Source: Dendronalium phyllosphericum CENA369 (GTDB lineage: Bacteria; Cyanobacteriota; Cyanobacteriia; Cyanobacteriales; Nostocaceae). Taken from it: a stretch of DNA of 64,000 bases. This document shows, one piece after another, positions 54,987 to 63,689 of the stretch (position 1 is the first letter of the stretch; each line of letters starts with the position of its first letter). The notes under the pieces were generated by a model. It was not told where the DNA came from, searched no databases, and saw only the letters and a program-made list of their open reading frames with translations. The position numbers were made by a program, and so were the translations under genes. The DNA is taken from contig NZ_JAECZA010000002.1 in assembly GCF_016056275.1 (NCBI RefSeq), positions 60,163 to 124,162 on the forward strand, read 5' to 3'.

Positions 54987-55369
54987 ATATTAAACTTGAT
55001 GAGAATATGGGTAGTTTGCGAGTAGCTACCTTATTAAGGCTTGCAGGACATGATGTTGCAACAGTAAGAGAACAAGGTTTAACTTCTAGTCCTGATGGGG
55101 AATTAATTAATATCTGTCGAAGTGAAGCTAGGTGTTTAGTAACGACAGATAGAGGATTTGGAAATCGTCTGAAATACCAACCTTCTAAATATGCAGGAAT
55201 TATAGTGGTTCGTTTACCACCGCGTCCTATTTTTGAAGATTATCGTGCAGTGACAGAAACCTTAATTGCTGGGCTTGAAGCAGCAGATGTAACTGGAAAG
55301 TTATGGATTATTCGCCAAGGCAATATTCAAGAATTTCAAGATATTGAAGGAGAGGAATACGAAAAATGA
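54983..55369 (+). CDS. DUF5615 PIN-like toxin within the cas operon
   Basis: The 128-residue protein has PIN/Mut7-C-like acidic residues: KLDENMG (Asp6), SSPDGEL (Asp38) and VTTDRGFGNR (Asp56), matching DUF5615 RNase-type toxins. The start is a TTG overlapping the DUF433 stop (TTGA). Its own stop overlaps the cas10d ATG by 4 bases (ATGA), so translation of cas10d is probably coupled to the toxin. All acidic residues are kept, so it may be active. The RNA target is unknown. Confidence 0.88.
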   Translation: MNIKLDENMGSLRVATLLRLAGHDVATVREQGLTSSPDGELINICRSEARCLVTTDRGFGNRLKYQPSKYAGIIVVRLPPRPIFEDYRAVTETLIAGLEAADVTGKLWIIRQGNIQEFQDIEGEEYEK

Positions 55370-58300
55370 GTAATAGAAATAATTTTGAAGAATATCCAGA
55401 AATTCCAGACTTAGATAACTATGATGAAGAAGAAAATATAGATACTCCTGTACAAAAAGAGCTTTTAACTATTAGTCTATTCAAAAAGGCAATTAAGGAA
55501 GCACAAGAAAATCAGGAAGATTCTATACTTCTTTGTTTTGCTGATTATGTATTACCTCAATTAATTCATAAATTAGTCGGAGCAACAGCAAAGGGTGGTC
55601 AATTTACAGAAGACCGTAGAGCCGAAGGCAAAAATGTTGAACGTAGTAAGCATGACCAATCCTTGTTATCTCACCTGCTTAACGGGTTATTTCCTACATA
55701 TCGAATTATTAGACAATTAAAGTCAGCAGCATTAGAAACTAATCCGGTCAAGCGTCAATGTGGAGAAAGAGAAACTCGCTTATTTGTAGCTGCTTATATT
55801 CTACATGACTTTGAAAAATTTCCAGACTATCCGATTTGGCTAGAAGATAATGACACGGATAGTCTGTTTATAAACCGTGATTGGCGCAAAGAACCTGCAA
55901 AAAAATCAGATGCACCGAATTTAAGACGCGGCTATGTCAAACAAAAAATTCAAGATTTTAGTTTAGATAGCTTTTTGGGGGAAGATTGGGAAAATTATAT
56001 AGACGATATTGTTTGGCTAAGTAGCAACGCTGGTGATGGAAGTGATGCTGACCGAGGTTTAGAAATTCGTGGTTTACAACCGCGTTTAGATGGTCGAGTG
56101 CGGAATATTCTGCACAGACTGTTGAAAATGTCTGATTTATTTGCTTCATTATTAAAACATCCTCGTGATGTAGAAAGTGATGGCAGAAATGAGAAGCTAC
56201 CTGAACTATTAAATGATTTAAGTAATGGTCAACTAAAGTTTAGCTACCATGCTTTATCAGATAATCGTGGCGTTCTTACAAATATTATTAATAATGCTTT
56301 GATGGATGTACATCCTAAGCAATACTATACACAGTTGTTGTATTTGCCGGATGGTGTAGTATACCTTGCTAGTAGTAATGCACCTGCAATTAATACCGAT
56401 GATATTCCCAATCAAGTTGTAAATAAAATTAAAACCTTATGCAGTCGGCAGTTAATGAAGCGACAAACAGGTTTTAGTCGAGATGGAAAAGGTTTCAAGT
56501 TTGCAGATTATTACTGGCTATTTTTTCAAGCTAATGAATTAATGAAAGTCAGCATTAATGCAGCTAGAAATATACTGCCTGATACTAAATTAGCCTCATC
56601 TGGTAAGCGGAGTGAAAGTTTGCAAGCTTTTCAACAACAAGGAGAATTATCACCAAATATAGATGTAGTATTTGGTAATGAAATTCAAATTGATAGATTG
56701 GCAGAATTTGGAGATATTTTATGTCGAGGTATTTGGGAAAAATGGCAAGAAAAAGCAAATGAATATCAAAAACAATTCCCTAAAGCTGAACGTAAAAACA
56801 TTCCTGAATTAAACCTGACTGAGAAACTAACTGAATGCTTGGGTTTATCAGAAGAGATACCAGCTTTAAGACAGATCCAATCCTTAAAAAAAACAGGGGG
56901 TGTTCCTTTAGATTGGTATTATTTAGCTGCTCAATATTACAAAAAAAATTCAGGTAAGGATTTAGCGCAAAATATTGAGTTGATGGAAGATATGGTTAAC
57001 TATACTTCCAACCTCATTCAACCTATTTTAGAAGAATTTTTCATACCTGATGGTTGGAGTGATTTACGCACTTATGTAATTCGAGTTATTTCTTTACCAA
57101 CAGGTGCAGTTGTTGAACCGAAGCCAGACCAATTTTTACTAGAGATAAGCAGGTATAACGCTGCAAAAGTTACAGGAAGAGGTAGAGAAAATGTTTGTGC
57201 TATTTCTAGTTCTCCCTACACTGTAACCGAGCAAATGGAGTCAGCAACGTTATTTGCACCGCAAGTTTATAGTAATCGTCAGATTTTGTTTAATGCTCAA
57301 GCTGCAAAGCGACAAATTTGCTCAATCTGGTCAATTGAAATCATGTTGAGACAAATTTTAATGAGTAAGACTAACGCGACTGGTGCAGACTTTGAAGGCC
57401 GTAAATATCGCTATCTCTATCTTTATCCAGCTTATTTCTTTACTCCAGAAACGAATAAGTTTTTACAAAAAGCTTATAATGCGATATCTCAAACTCGATT
57501 TGATGCAGAACTGCGTAAACATTTTGTTTATAAAGAACAAGTTGCTAATTTTAAAATTGACAACTATCAACGAGTAGATGATTTGTTAATTAAGCAGGAT
57601 ATTGCACCAGAAGATGATAAGACGTTTAAAATTAGCTATCCCGATGATGAAACATTAACTTTCTTCTTTATTGGTTTACCACCAGGAAGAGAACCTACAG
57701 ATACAGAATCCTGGGTAATGCCAGTTTGGTTAGCATTCACATTACCACTTATTATGGATGTGAAAGTTGTAGCGTCAGAATCACCTATACCACCTTTTAT
57801 TAGTGGTGCTGATTTTGATGAAACAACTGTAATTGATGGAGAACATCAAGCAATTCGTTCTCTGATTAAACAAGATAATTATCGCTTAGATAGTATCTTA
57901 CCTTGGAAATCGAGAACTTTTTCACCTTTAAATGCGCTCACGGCTGCTTACTCTATTCATTTAGAAGCGAATCGTAAAAAAGATGGCGATCCAGATTGGG
58001 GAAAATTAGCAGATTTAGCACGAGATTTAGAAACTAGTCCTTTGTATGTCTTTCATTACCTCAATAAATGGCTGCGAAAGCAAGACAAAATCGAATCTGT
58101 GTCTATTGCAAAACTTCGCCTATACTTGGATTTTTATTACTACTTTGAACCAGAAGGAACAACTATGAATCAACTGCGTAAGTTAACAGAACTCTACCGT
58201 CGTTTTTATCGCGCAAAAAGTCAATATGCGAAAGCGAATGCAATTCTTAAACCTATTGATGAAGCTGCTGATGTCATTTTGAAAATTGATAAAGCTGTAG

Positions 58301-58662
58301 CTAGTGATGCTGATGCTTTAACAGATGTAGTAGCGGCTCGTTTATCAAAGCTGATGAATAATGTACGGCGTAGAACTGCTGAAGGAAAACCCACACTAAC
58401 TTTAGTTGATGGGAAGTGGAAACCTGCTTTAACTTCAGAAGAAGAACGTCAAGCGGTTTATGAGTTTGCTAGATATTTTGTCAAGGAGATTTTTGAGGGA
58501 AGCTTTAAAAGCGATCGCGCACGTTTAGCAGGTACTCAGCTAAACCTAATTAGAGATACCTGTGAATACCTTTATCGCCTAGCAGATGATGAAGAACGTA
58601 AAGCACGCCCACAAGATGAGCCTGATGAAATTCCTGAATTAGAACTTGAAGCAGCTATCTAA
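55366..58662 (+). CDS. cas10d: Type I-D effector large subunit Cas10d
   Basis: This is the signature gene of subtype I-D (also called csc3). The 1098-residue protein carries the nuclease HD motif near the N-terminus (YILHDFEKFPDYP, His147-Asp148), plus HDQSLLSHLLNGL upstream and ILHRLLKMSDLFASL downstream. The polymerase-like palm domain of Cas10 is divergent here, as in I-D. It acts with Csc1 and Csc2 as the DNA-targeting complex. Its ATG overlaps the DUF5615 toxin stop by 4 bases; normally it would follow cas3' directly. Confidence 0.95.
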   Translation: MSNRNNFEEYPEIPDLDNYDEEENIDTPVQKELLTISLFKKAIKEAQENQEDSILLCFADYVLPQLIHKLVGATAKGGQFTEDRRAEGKNVERSKHDQSLLSHLLNGLFPTYRIIRQLKSAALETNPVKRQCGERETRLFVAAYILHDFEKFPDYPIWLEDNDTDSLFINRDWRKEPAKKSDAPNLRRGYVKQKIQDFSLDSFLGEDWENYIDDIVWLSSNAGDGSDADRGLEIRGLQPRLDGRVRNILHRLLKMSDLFASLLKHPRDVESDGRNEKLPELLNDLSNGQLKFSYHALSDNRGVLTNIINNALMDVHPKQYYTQLLYLPDGVVYLASSNAPAINTDDIPNQVVNKIKTLCSRQLMKRQTGFSRDGKGFKFADYYWLFFQANELMKVSINAARNILPDTKLASSGKRSESLQAFQQQGELSPNIDVVFGNEIQIDRLAEFGDILCRGIWEKWQEKANEYQKQFPKAERKNIPELNLTEKLTECLGLSEEIPALRQIQSLKKTGGVPLDWYYLAAQYYKKNSGKDLAQNIELMEDMVNYTSNLIQPILEEFFIPDGWSDLRTYVIRVISLPTGAVVEPKPDQFLLEISRYNAAKVTGRGRENVCAISSSPYTVTEQMESATLFAPQVYSNRQILFNAQAAKRQICSIWSIEIMLRQILMSKTNATGADFEGRKYRYLYLYPAYFFTPETNKFLQKAYNAISQTRFDAELRKHFVYKEQVANFKIDNYQRVDDLLIKQDIAPEDDKTFKISYPDDETLTFFFIGLPPGREPTDTESWVMPVWLAFTLPLIMDVKVVASESPIPPFISGADFDETTVIDGEHQAIRSLIKQDNYRLDSILPWKSRTFSPLNALTAAYSIHLEANRKKDGDPDWGKLADLARDLETSPLYVFHYLNKWLRKQDKIESVSIAKLRLYLDFYYYFEPEGTTMNQLRKLTELYRRFYRAKSQYAKANAILKPIDEAADVILKIDKAVASDADALTDVVAARLSKLMNNVRRRTAEGKPTLTLVDGKWKPALTSEEERQAVYEFARYFVKEIFEGSFKSDRARLAGTQLNLIRDTCEYLYRLADDEERKARPQDEPDEIPELELEAAI

Positions 58663-58703
58663 TCTCTTCCTTTTTAACTAGTTAACTTTGGAGTAATCAA
58701 ATC

Positions 58704-59732
58704 ATGAAATTTATCAAAACTCTCGACTCTAAATTTTTTCATGAAGTAATTCCTGCTAAACAGATGGGGAAATACGCTCATTTCATCACTATTCGCGTTA
58801 CTGAGTCTTATCCTTTATTTCAAACAGATGGTGAACTCAATAAAGCCAGAGTACGTGCTGGAATTGAACACAAAGAACCTATTAGTCGTTTGGCAATGTT
58901 TAAGCGGAAACAATCAACACCAGAACGTTTAACAGGTAGAGAATTACTACGTAATTATAAAATTGGTGACTGGGAAAAATGCGACTACAATGTAGATTTT
59001 AGTAAAACAACTCCTGATTGTATTCTCTACGGTTTTGCGATTGGTGATTCGGGTTCTGAGAAATCAAAAGTAGTTGTGGACACAGCTTATTCCATCACAC
59101 CCTTTGATGATTCTCACTTTAATTTCACCCTCAACGCACCGTTTGAAAATGGCACAATGAGCCGTCAAGGTGAAGTAACCAGCCGGATTAATAGCCAAGA
59201 CCATATTTTACCTCAAGTCTTTTTCCCTAGTATTGTTACGCTCAAAGACCCCACAGAAGCAGGATTTCTCTACGTTTTCAACAATATTTTAAGAACGCGT
59301 CATTATGGAGCGCAAACTACCCGTACAGGTAGGGTACGTAATGAACTAGTGGGAGTAATTTTTGCCGATGGTGAGATTATCAGTAATCTTCTTTGGACGC
59401 AAAAAATTTATGACTTAATGCAGGATAAAAAGCAAATAAATTCTCCAGACCCGCTGAATGAAGATGATGTTTTAGCGGCTGCAAAAGAAGCAATTACTAC
59501 TCTGATGTCTCAAGAATATATTTCTCATACTGATTTTATTGGTGCATCTTTCATACCTCTTTTTAGTGAAGTTAAATCTATCACTAGTGATGAAACTCGA
59601 TTGCAAGAAATGTTGAGTCAAGCAAATACGGAATCATCTACTTATGCTCAGACATGGGTTTTAAAATCAGGTAAAAAAGAAGCTAAGAAAGATACCAAAA
59701 GTAATAAAAAAACTGCTGCTGTCACGGAGTAA
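58704..59732 (+). CDS. csc2: Type I-D backbone subunit Csc2 (Cas7 type)
   Basis: Csc2 forms the helical backbone that binds the crRNA. The 342-residue protein has the I-D Cas7 sequence: LDSKFFHEVIPAKQMGKYAHFITIRVTESYPLFQTDGELNKARV, GRELLRNYKIGDWEKCDYN and a middle YVFNNILRTRHYGAQTTRTGRVRNELVG. The C-terminus is a lysine-rich tail. A TTGGAG ribosome-binding site precedes the ATG. csc1 follows after 5 bases. Confidence 0.95.
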   Translation: MKFIKTLDSKFFHEVIPAKQMGKYAHFITIRVTESYPLFQTDGELNKARVRAGIEHKEPISRLAMFKRKQSTPERLTGRELLRNYKIGDWEKCDYNVDFSKTTPDCILYGFAIGDSGSEKSKVVVDTAYSITPFDDSHFNFTLNAPFENGTMSRQGEVTSRINSQDHILPQVFFPSIVTLKDPTEAGFLYVFNNILRTRHYGAQTTRTGRVRNELVGVIFADGEIISNLLWTQKIYDLMQDKKQINSPDPLNEDDVLAAAKEAITTLMSQEYISHTDFIGASFIPLFSEVKSITSDETRLQEMLSQANTESSTYAQTWVLKSGKKEAKKDTKSNKKTAAVTE

Positions 59733-59737
59733 GCAAC

Positions 59738-60457
59738 ATGGTGCTAATTTACCTTTGTCAATTGGAACTTCATGACAGTCTATATTACGCTACTCGTGAA
59801 ATAGGACGACTTTACGAAACAGAACCAGTAATTCACAACTACGCACTCTGCTACGCATTAGGGTTAGTAGATAGCAAAATTTACTCTACCACTGTTACTG
59901 AAGAAGATTCCTATCGTTACTTTTGCCTCGAACAAGTTCCTAAGTATGAGGCACATTTAACGCCGCTAAATCAACAAGGAATTTATGTAACGCCTGCGCG
60001 TGCAGTTAAACATACTGCTATTCTCAACACCTGGAAGTATGCTAATAACAACTATCATGTGGAAATGGAGAAAACGCAAAAAAATATTCCTAGTTTTGGT
60101 AGGGCAAAAGAAATTGCACCAGAAAGCAAATTTGAGTTGTTGATCATTTCTCAAAAGCAACTCAAGCTACCAAAATGGATTCGCTTGGGTAAATGGATGA
60201 GTAAAGCTGAACTCACTATTCAAGAAGTTACCAAAATTGAATTAAAAACAGGTGATTTCTCTTTTCCTTACCCATTGAATCCTTTGGATGTAATGTTTAC
60301 TCATCAAGTTGTTAGCTATGATGTCGTAAATATGCCTCCGGTAAGTCTGATTCAAAATGTCAGCATTCGCCAAGGGCAATATTACGAATTCGAGAATCCC
60401 AACAAAACTGAAAAGTTGCGTTTACCTGCAAAAATGCAGTATCGATTTAAAGCTTAA
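59738..60457 (+). CDS. csc1: Type I-D subunit Csc1 (Cas5 type)
   Basis: The 239-residue RAMP protein is predicted to cap the 5' handle of the crRNA in the I-D complex. Its N-terminal LIYLCQLELHDSLYYATREIGRLYETEPVIHNYALCYALGLV and the later FGRAKEIAPESKFELLIIS and QGQYYEFENPNKTEKLRLPAKMQYRF follow the Csc1 family. It lies immediately after csc2. A spacer of 190 bases with inverted repeats separates it from cas6. Confidence 0.93.
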   Translation: MVLIYLCQLELHDSLYYATREIGRLYETEPVIHNYALCYALGLVDSKIYSTTVTEEDSYRYFCLEQVPKYEAHLTPLNQQGIYVTPARAVKHTAILNTWKYANNNYHVEMEKTQKNIPSFGRAKEIAPESKFELLIISQKQLKLPKWIRLGKWMSKAELTIQEVTKIELKTGDFSFPYPLNPLDVMFTHQVVSYDVVNMPPVSLIQNVSIRQGQYYEFENPNKTEKLRLPAKMQYRFKA

Positions 60458-60483
60458 TTTCAACTTTTTCAGGTGACTTGAAA

Positions 60484-60560
60484 AATTTCTCTCTGCGCCC
60501 TCTGCGTCTCTGCGGTTTAAAAGTAATTTATCTAACCACAGATGCGCAGAGAAAACAGAG
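60484..60560. repeat. Inverted repeat between csc1 and cas6
   Basis: TTTCTCTCTGCGCCC and internal CTCTGCG units pair with GCGCAGAGAAAA at 60544-60555. This is a dispersed cyanobacterial type of repeat. It splits the cas operon and could end or process the transcript. Confidence 0.55.
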
Positions 60561-60647
60561 GTGAAAAAGGGATTTTTTGACTAACATTCGTACCCACGTT
60601 GAAAGGGGTAGCATTGTCCACCCTACATCTACCATTTTAAATTCTTC

Positions 60648-61466
60648 ATGCCTCACAGCCTCGTCCTTAATCTGATTCCCCAATCTCCCATTTACCCGGA
60701 ATTCCTGACTGGGAGACACTATCACGCGCTATTTCTCACTCTCATCAGTTCGGTTGATCATAGCTTGGCAGACTATCTCCATTCCTCCAACGCAGATAAA
60801 GCTTTTACTCTTTCGCCACTGCAAATACAACGACAACACAAACAACATCACCAGACGTTGCAATTTAGCCATCAAAAACCTATCTCGGCTGGTACTCCCT
60901 GCTGGTGGCGTATTTCTCTACTCGATGACACTTTGTTTAGTAAATTAACTGGACTGTGGTTGAATCTTAACCCCGATCGCCCTTGGCATTTGGGTTCTGC
61001 AAACTTAGATATTACCAGTATTCAAGGTACTCCGCAATCAACGCAACCTTGGGCTAATGCTTGCAGTTATACACAATTGTACGAGCAAGCAAGCGATCGC
61101 GATCGCACTCTCAATTTCACCTTCGCTACACCTGTATCCTTTCGTCAAGGTGGATATGATAATGTCCTCCCTATTAAAGAATCTGTGTTCAACAGTCTTT
61201 TTAATCGTTGGAATAAATACAGTGGAATTGAATTTTCTAGCCTTGCTATTGAATCAATTTATCCTAGTGCTTTTAATATCAATACCGAAATTATCAGCAA
61301 CTATGAAAGTAAGTTTATAGGTTGCATTGGCAGTATTAGCTATCGGATTTTGGGAGATGTTGAAGCCTTGGCAATTAAGCAAATTAATACTTTGGCTGAC
61401 TTTGCATTATACGCAGGTTTGGGGCGTAAAACAACGATGGGAATGGGAATGGTACGCCGAGTATAA
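60648..61466 (+). CDS. cas6: CRISPR endoribonuclease Cas6 (type I-D)
   Basis: Cas6 cuts the pre-crRNA within each repeat. The 272-residue RAMP protein ends with the typical Gly-rich loop GLGRKTTMGMG (257-267), and its N-terminal half has a ferredoxin-like ADYLHSS and histidines (HYHALF) that may be catalytic. Downstream cas4 starts 40 bases later. The repeats of the array keep a small stem (CTCCCTATGAGGGA) that Cas6 can recognise, so processing is expected to work. Confidence 0.94.
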   Translation: MPHSLVLNLIPQSPIYPEFLTGRHYHALFLTLISSVDHSLADYLHSSNADKAFTLSPLQIQRQHKQHHQTLQFSHQKPISAGTPCWWRISLLDDTLFSKLTGLWLNLNPDRPWHLGSANLDITSIQGTPQSTQPWANACSYTQLYEQASDRDRTLNFTFATPVSFRQGGYDNVLPIKESVFNSLFNRWNKYSGIEFSSLAIESIYPSAFNINTEIISNYESKFIGCIGSISYRILGDVEALAIKQINTLADFALYAGLGRKTTMGMGMVRRV

Positions 61467-61506
61467 CCATTTGAGATTTTGGATTTTTAAATAGTTAATC
61501 AAAGAT

Positions 61507-62100
61507 ATGAATGAAATTGATTACGTTCCTATTGCTGCGTTAAATCAATATAGCTACTGTCCGCATCGCTGTTGGCGAATGTTTTGTGCCGGAGAGTTTA
61601 TCGATAATCAATACACAATTGAAGGCACAAGTTTACACGATCGCGTGCATACAACTGGAGACATTAACCGCGAAGACACTTGGCAAATCAGAGCGATTTG
61701 GTTGAAATCAGATAAATACAAACTAATAGGTAAATCTGATTTAATTGAATCTGAAAATGGTGAATTTTATCCAATCGAATACAAACGAGGACGTAAGGGC
61801 GAATGGGATAACGATGAACTGCAAGTATGCGCTCAAGCTTTGTGTTTGGAAGAAATGACAGGTCAAGTTATCAATATTGGTTATGTCTACTATGCACACT
61901 CCCACCAACGCCAACGTATCGACATTTCTGAAGAATTACGTCAGAATGCGATCGCTACTATTGAAGCTGTACAAACACTACTATTTACTGGTGCAATGCC
62001 CAAAGCTACCAAATCAAAACGCTGTGAAGGATGCAGTCTATATTCACAGTGTTTACCTCAAGCTACAGAAAAAGTAGGACGCTATCAAGAAAGTAATTGA
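61507..62100 (+). CDS. cas4: CRISPR adaptation nuclease Cas4
   Basis: Cas4 trims and selects pre-spacers with Cas1-Cas2. The 197-residue PD-(D/E)xK protein has four Cys for an iron-sulfur cluster (Cys18, Cys173, Cys176 and Cys182) and the nuclease motifs GKSDLIE and YPIEYKRG. All key residues look intact. A palindromic repeat lies between it and cas1. Confidence 0.94.
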   Translation: MNEIDYVPIAALNQYSYCPHRCWRMFCAGEFIDNQYTIEGTSLHDRVHTTGDINREDTWQIRAIWLKSDKYKLIGKSDLIESENGEFYPIEYKRGRKGEWDNDELQVCAQALCLEEMTGQVINIGYVYYAHSHQRQRIDISEELRQNAIATIEAVQTLLFTGAMPKATKSKRCEGCSLYSQCLPQATEKVGRYQESN

Positions 62101-62166
62101 TCTGAATTGAGAATTCAAACATAATTTATACCAAAATCCTGTTCAGTTAACCGTAAAAATATTCTT

Positions 62167-62192
62167 GTAGAGACGCGATTCATCGCGTCTAA
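62167..62192. repeat. Dispersed GAGACGCGAT palindrome, cas operon copy
   Basis: GTAGAGACGCGATTCATCGC followed by GTCTAAAA is the same family as 10984-11011 and 31146-31173. It lies in the cas4-cas1 spacer. Confidence 0.8.
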
Positions 62193-62233
62193 AATACCAG
62201 TTTTTTAACCAACATTTAATTGAGGATGAAATC

Positions 62234-63238
62234 ATGGGTACAGTGTACGTTACTCAAGAAGATGCGTTTATCGGTAAAGTCGATGAAAGGCTCCATGTGA
62301 GATATGAAAAAAAGACAATTTTGGATGTGCCACTAATTAAGATAGATGGTGTAGTAATTTTAGGACGAGCGACTGTTTCGCCAGCCGTAATATCTGAGCT
62401 ACTTGAGAGGCATATACCTGTTACATTTCTCACAGAAACTGGTCGTTATTTGGGCAGGATAGAACCAGAAGTCACCAAAAATATCTTTGTACGTAAGGCT
62501 CAATGGCAAGCAATAGGTGAATCAGCCCAAGCAATTCATGCAGTACAAGGCTTTGTCCGTGGAAAGCTGAAAAACTACCGTAATTTTCTCATCCGTCGCC
62601 AACGTGATAGCCAAGGGTTGGATTTATCGGCGAATATAACACGTTTAGAACAAGCGATCGCTCCAATTGAGACTACTCAAAATATTGATTCACTGCGTGG
62701 TTTAGAAGGTGCGGGGAGTGCTGCTTATTTTGGTTGTTTCGATAAATTAATTCTGACTACAGAATTTAGTTTTAATAAGCGTGTCCGTCGTCCTCCAACC
62801 GATCCGGTTAACTCTTTACTTAGTTTTGGCTATTCATTATTGCGGCATGACATTCAAGGCGCAGTCAACATTGTCGGATTCGATCCATTTTTTGGATACT
62901 TGCATTGCGAACGTTATGGTAGACCATCATTGGCATTAGACTTAATGGAAGAATTCCGTCCCTTAGTAGTAGATGCAGTAGTATTGTCTACATTGAATAA
63001 GCAGCTGTTGACAAAAGCAGATTTTCTCACAGAACCTTTGAGTGGAGCAGTTTCCTTAACTTCAGAAGGACGAAAAAGATTTTTACAGCAATACTCTCAA
63101 AAGAAACAATCTGAGTTTAAACATCCCGTACTAGGACGCAAATGTACTTACCAAGAAGCGTTTGAATTACAAGCTCGATTATTAGCCAAATACTTAATGG
63201 GTGAAACTGAAAAATATCCACCATTGGTTTTGAAGTAG
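62234..63238 (+). CDS. cas1: CRISPR integrase Cas1
   Basis: Cas1 inserts new spacers together with Cas2. The 334-residue protein is complete, with the catalytic Glu158 (LRGLEGAGSAAYF), His224 (YLHCERYGRP) and an acidic residue in DLMEEFRP (about 239). The ATG has a GAGGAT-type site upstream. cas2 begins 22 bases after its stop but is truncated, so Cas1 probably lacks its partner from this locus. Confidence 0.95.
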   Translation: MGTVYVTQEDAFIGKVDERLHVRYEKKTILDVPLIKIDGVVILGRATVSPAVISELLERHIPVTFLTETGRYLGRIEPEVTKNIFVRKAQWQAIGESAQAIHAVQGFVRGKLKNYRNFLIRRQRDSQGLDLSANITRLEQAIAPIETTQNIDSLRGLEGAGSAAYFGCFDKLILTTEFSFNKRVRRPPTDPVNSLLSFGYSLLRHDIQGAVNIVGFDPFFGYLHCERYGRPSLALDLMEEFRPLVVDAVVLSTLNKQLLTKADFLTEPLSGAVSLTSEGRKRFLQQYSQKKQSEFKHPVLGRKCTYQEAFELQARLLAKYLMGETEKYPPLVLK

Positions 63239-63260
63239 GAACTGGAGAAGAAAACGACCA

Positions 63261-63383
63261 ATGAATGTAATTGTTTCTTATGACATTTCAGAGGATAAAC
63301 GCCGCACTAAAATTCACAAAGTCCTTAAATCCTATGGACAGTGGGTACAGTATAGTGTGTTTGAATGGTTGAAATTTCATTAA
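63261..63383 (+). pseudogene. cas2: Truncated cas2 fused to the first CRISPR repeat
   Basis: The first 36 codons encode a normal Cas2 start: MNVIVSYDISEDKRRTKIHK and VLKSYGQWVQYSVFEW, including the catalytic Asp8. The frame then enters repeat 1 and stops after four more codons (LKFH). A full Cas2 has about 90-100 residues, so the C-terminal two thirds are gone. The break lies exactly where the repeat begins at 63368. The leader that should separate cas genes from the array is also missing, which points to a deletion or recombination. Confidence 0.93.
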
Positions 63384-63689
63384 CTCCCTATGAGGGATTG
63401 AAACATTTTTGGACATCCCGAAGCAGGAATACCAATAGTGTTGAAATTTCATTAACTCCCTATGAGGGATTGAAACCACTTTCAGCTTTGCATCTATATA
63501 TATCCGGTTTCCGTTGAAATTTCATTAACTCCCTATGAGGGATTGAAACATTAGTACCAAAATCACCAATTATATCAAAGGGAGTTGAAATTTCATTAAC
63601 TCCCTATGAGGGATTGAAACTAGCGGAAATATCGACAGATGACTCGTGAACTAGAGGTTGAAATTTCATTAACTCCCTATGAGGGATTG
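63368..63689 (+). CRISPR. CRISPR array, type I-D repeat, five repeats in view
   Basis: The 37-base repeat starts GTTGAAATTTCATTAAC and ends GAGGGATTGAAAC. Copies start at 63368, 63440, 63513, 63584 and 63657. The first four are identical; the fifth is cut after its 33rd base by a group II intron. Spacers are 35, 36, 34 and 36 bases. The 3' end ATTGAAAC is the expected crRNA handle, so the array is read on the plus strand, like the cas genes. The leader end is missing. The array may continue beyond the intron, outside the window. Confidence 0.97.

Noticed and set aside
63288..63479. Minus-strand frame of 63 codons across the CRISPR repeats
   Set aside because: It is read from repeat units (SIPHRELMKFQ appears twice) and the antisense of cas2, with no protein similarity.
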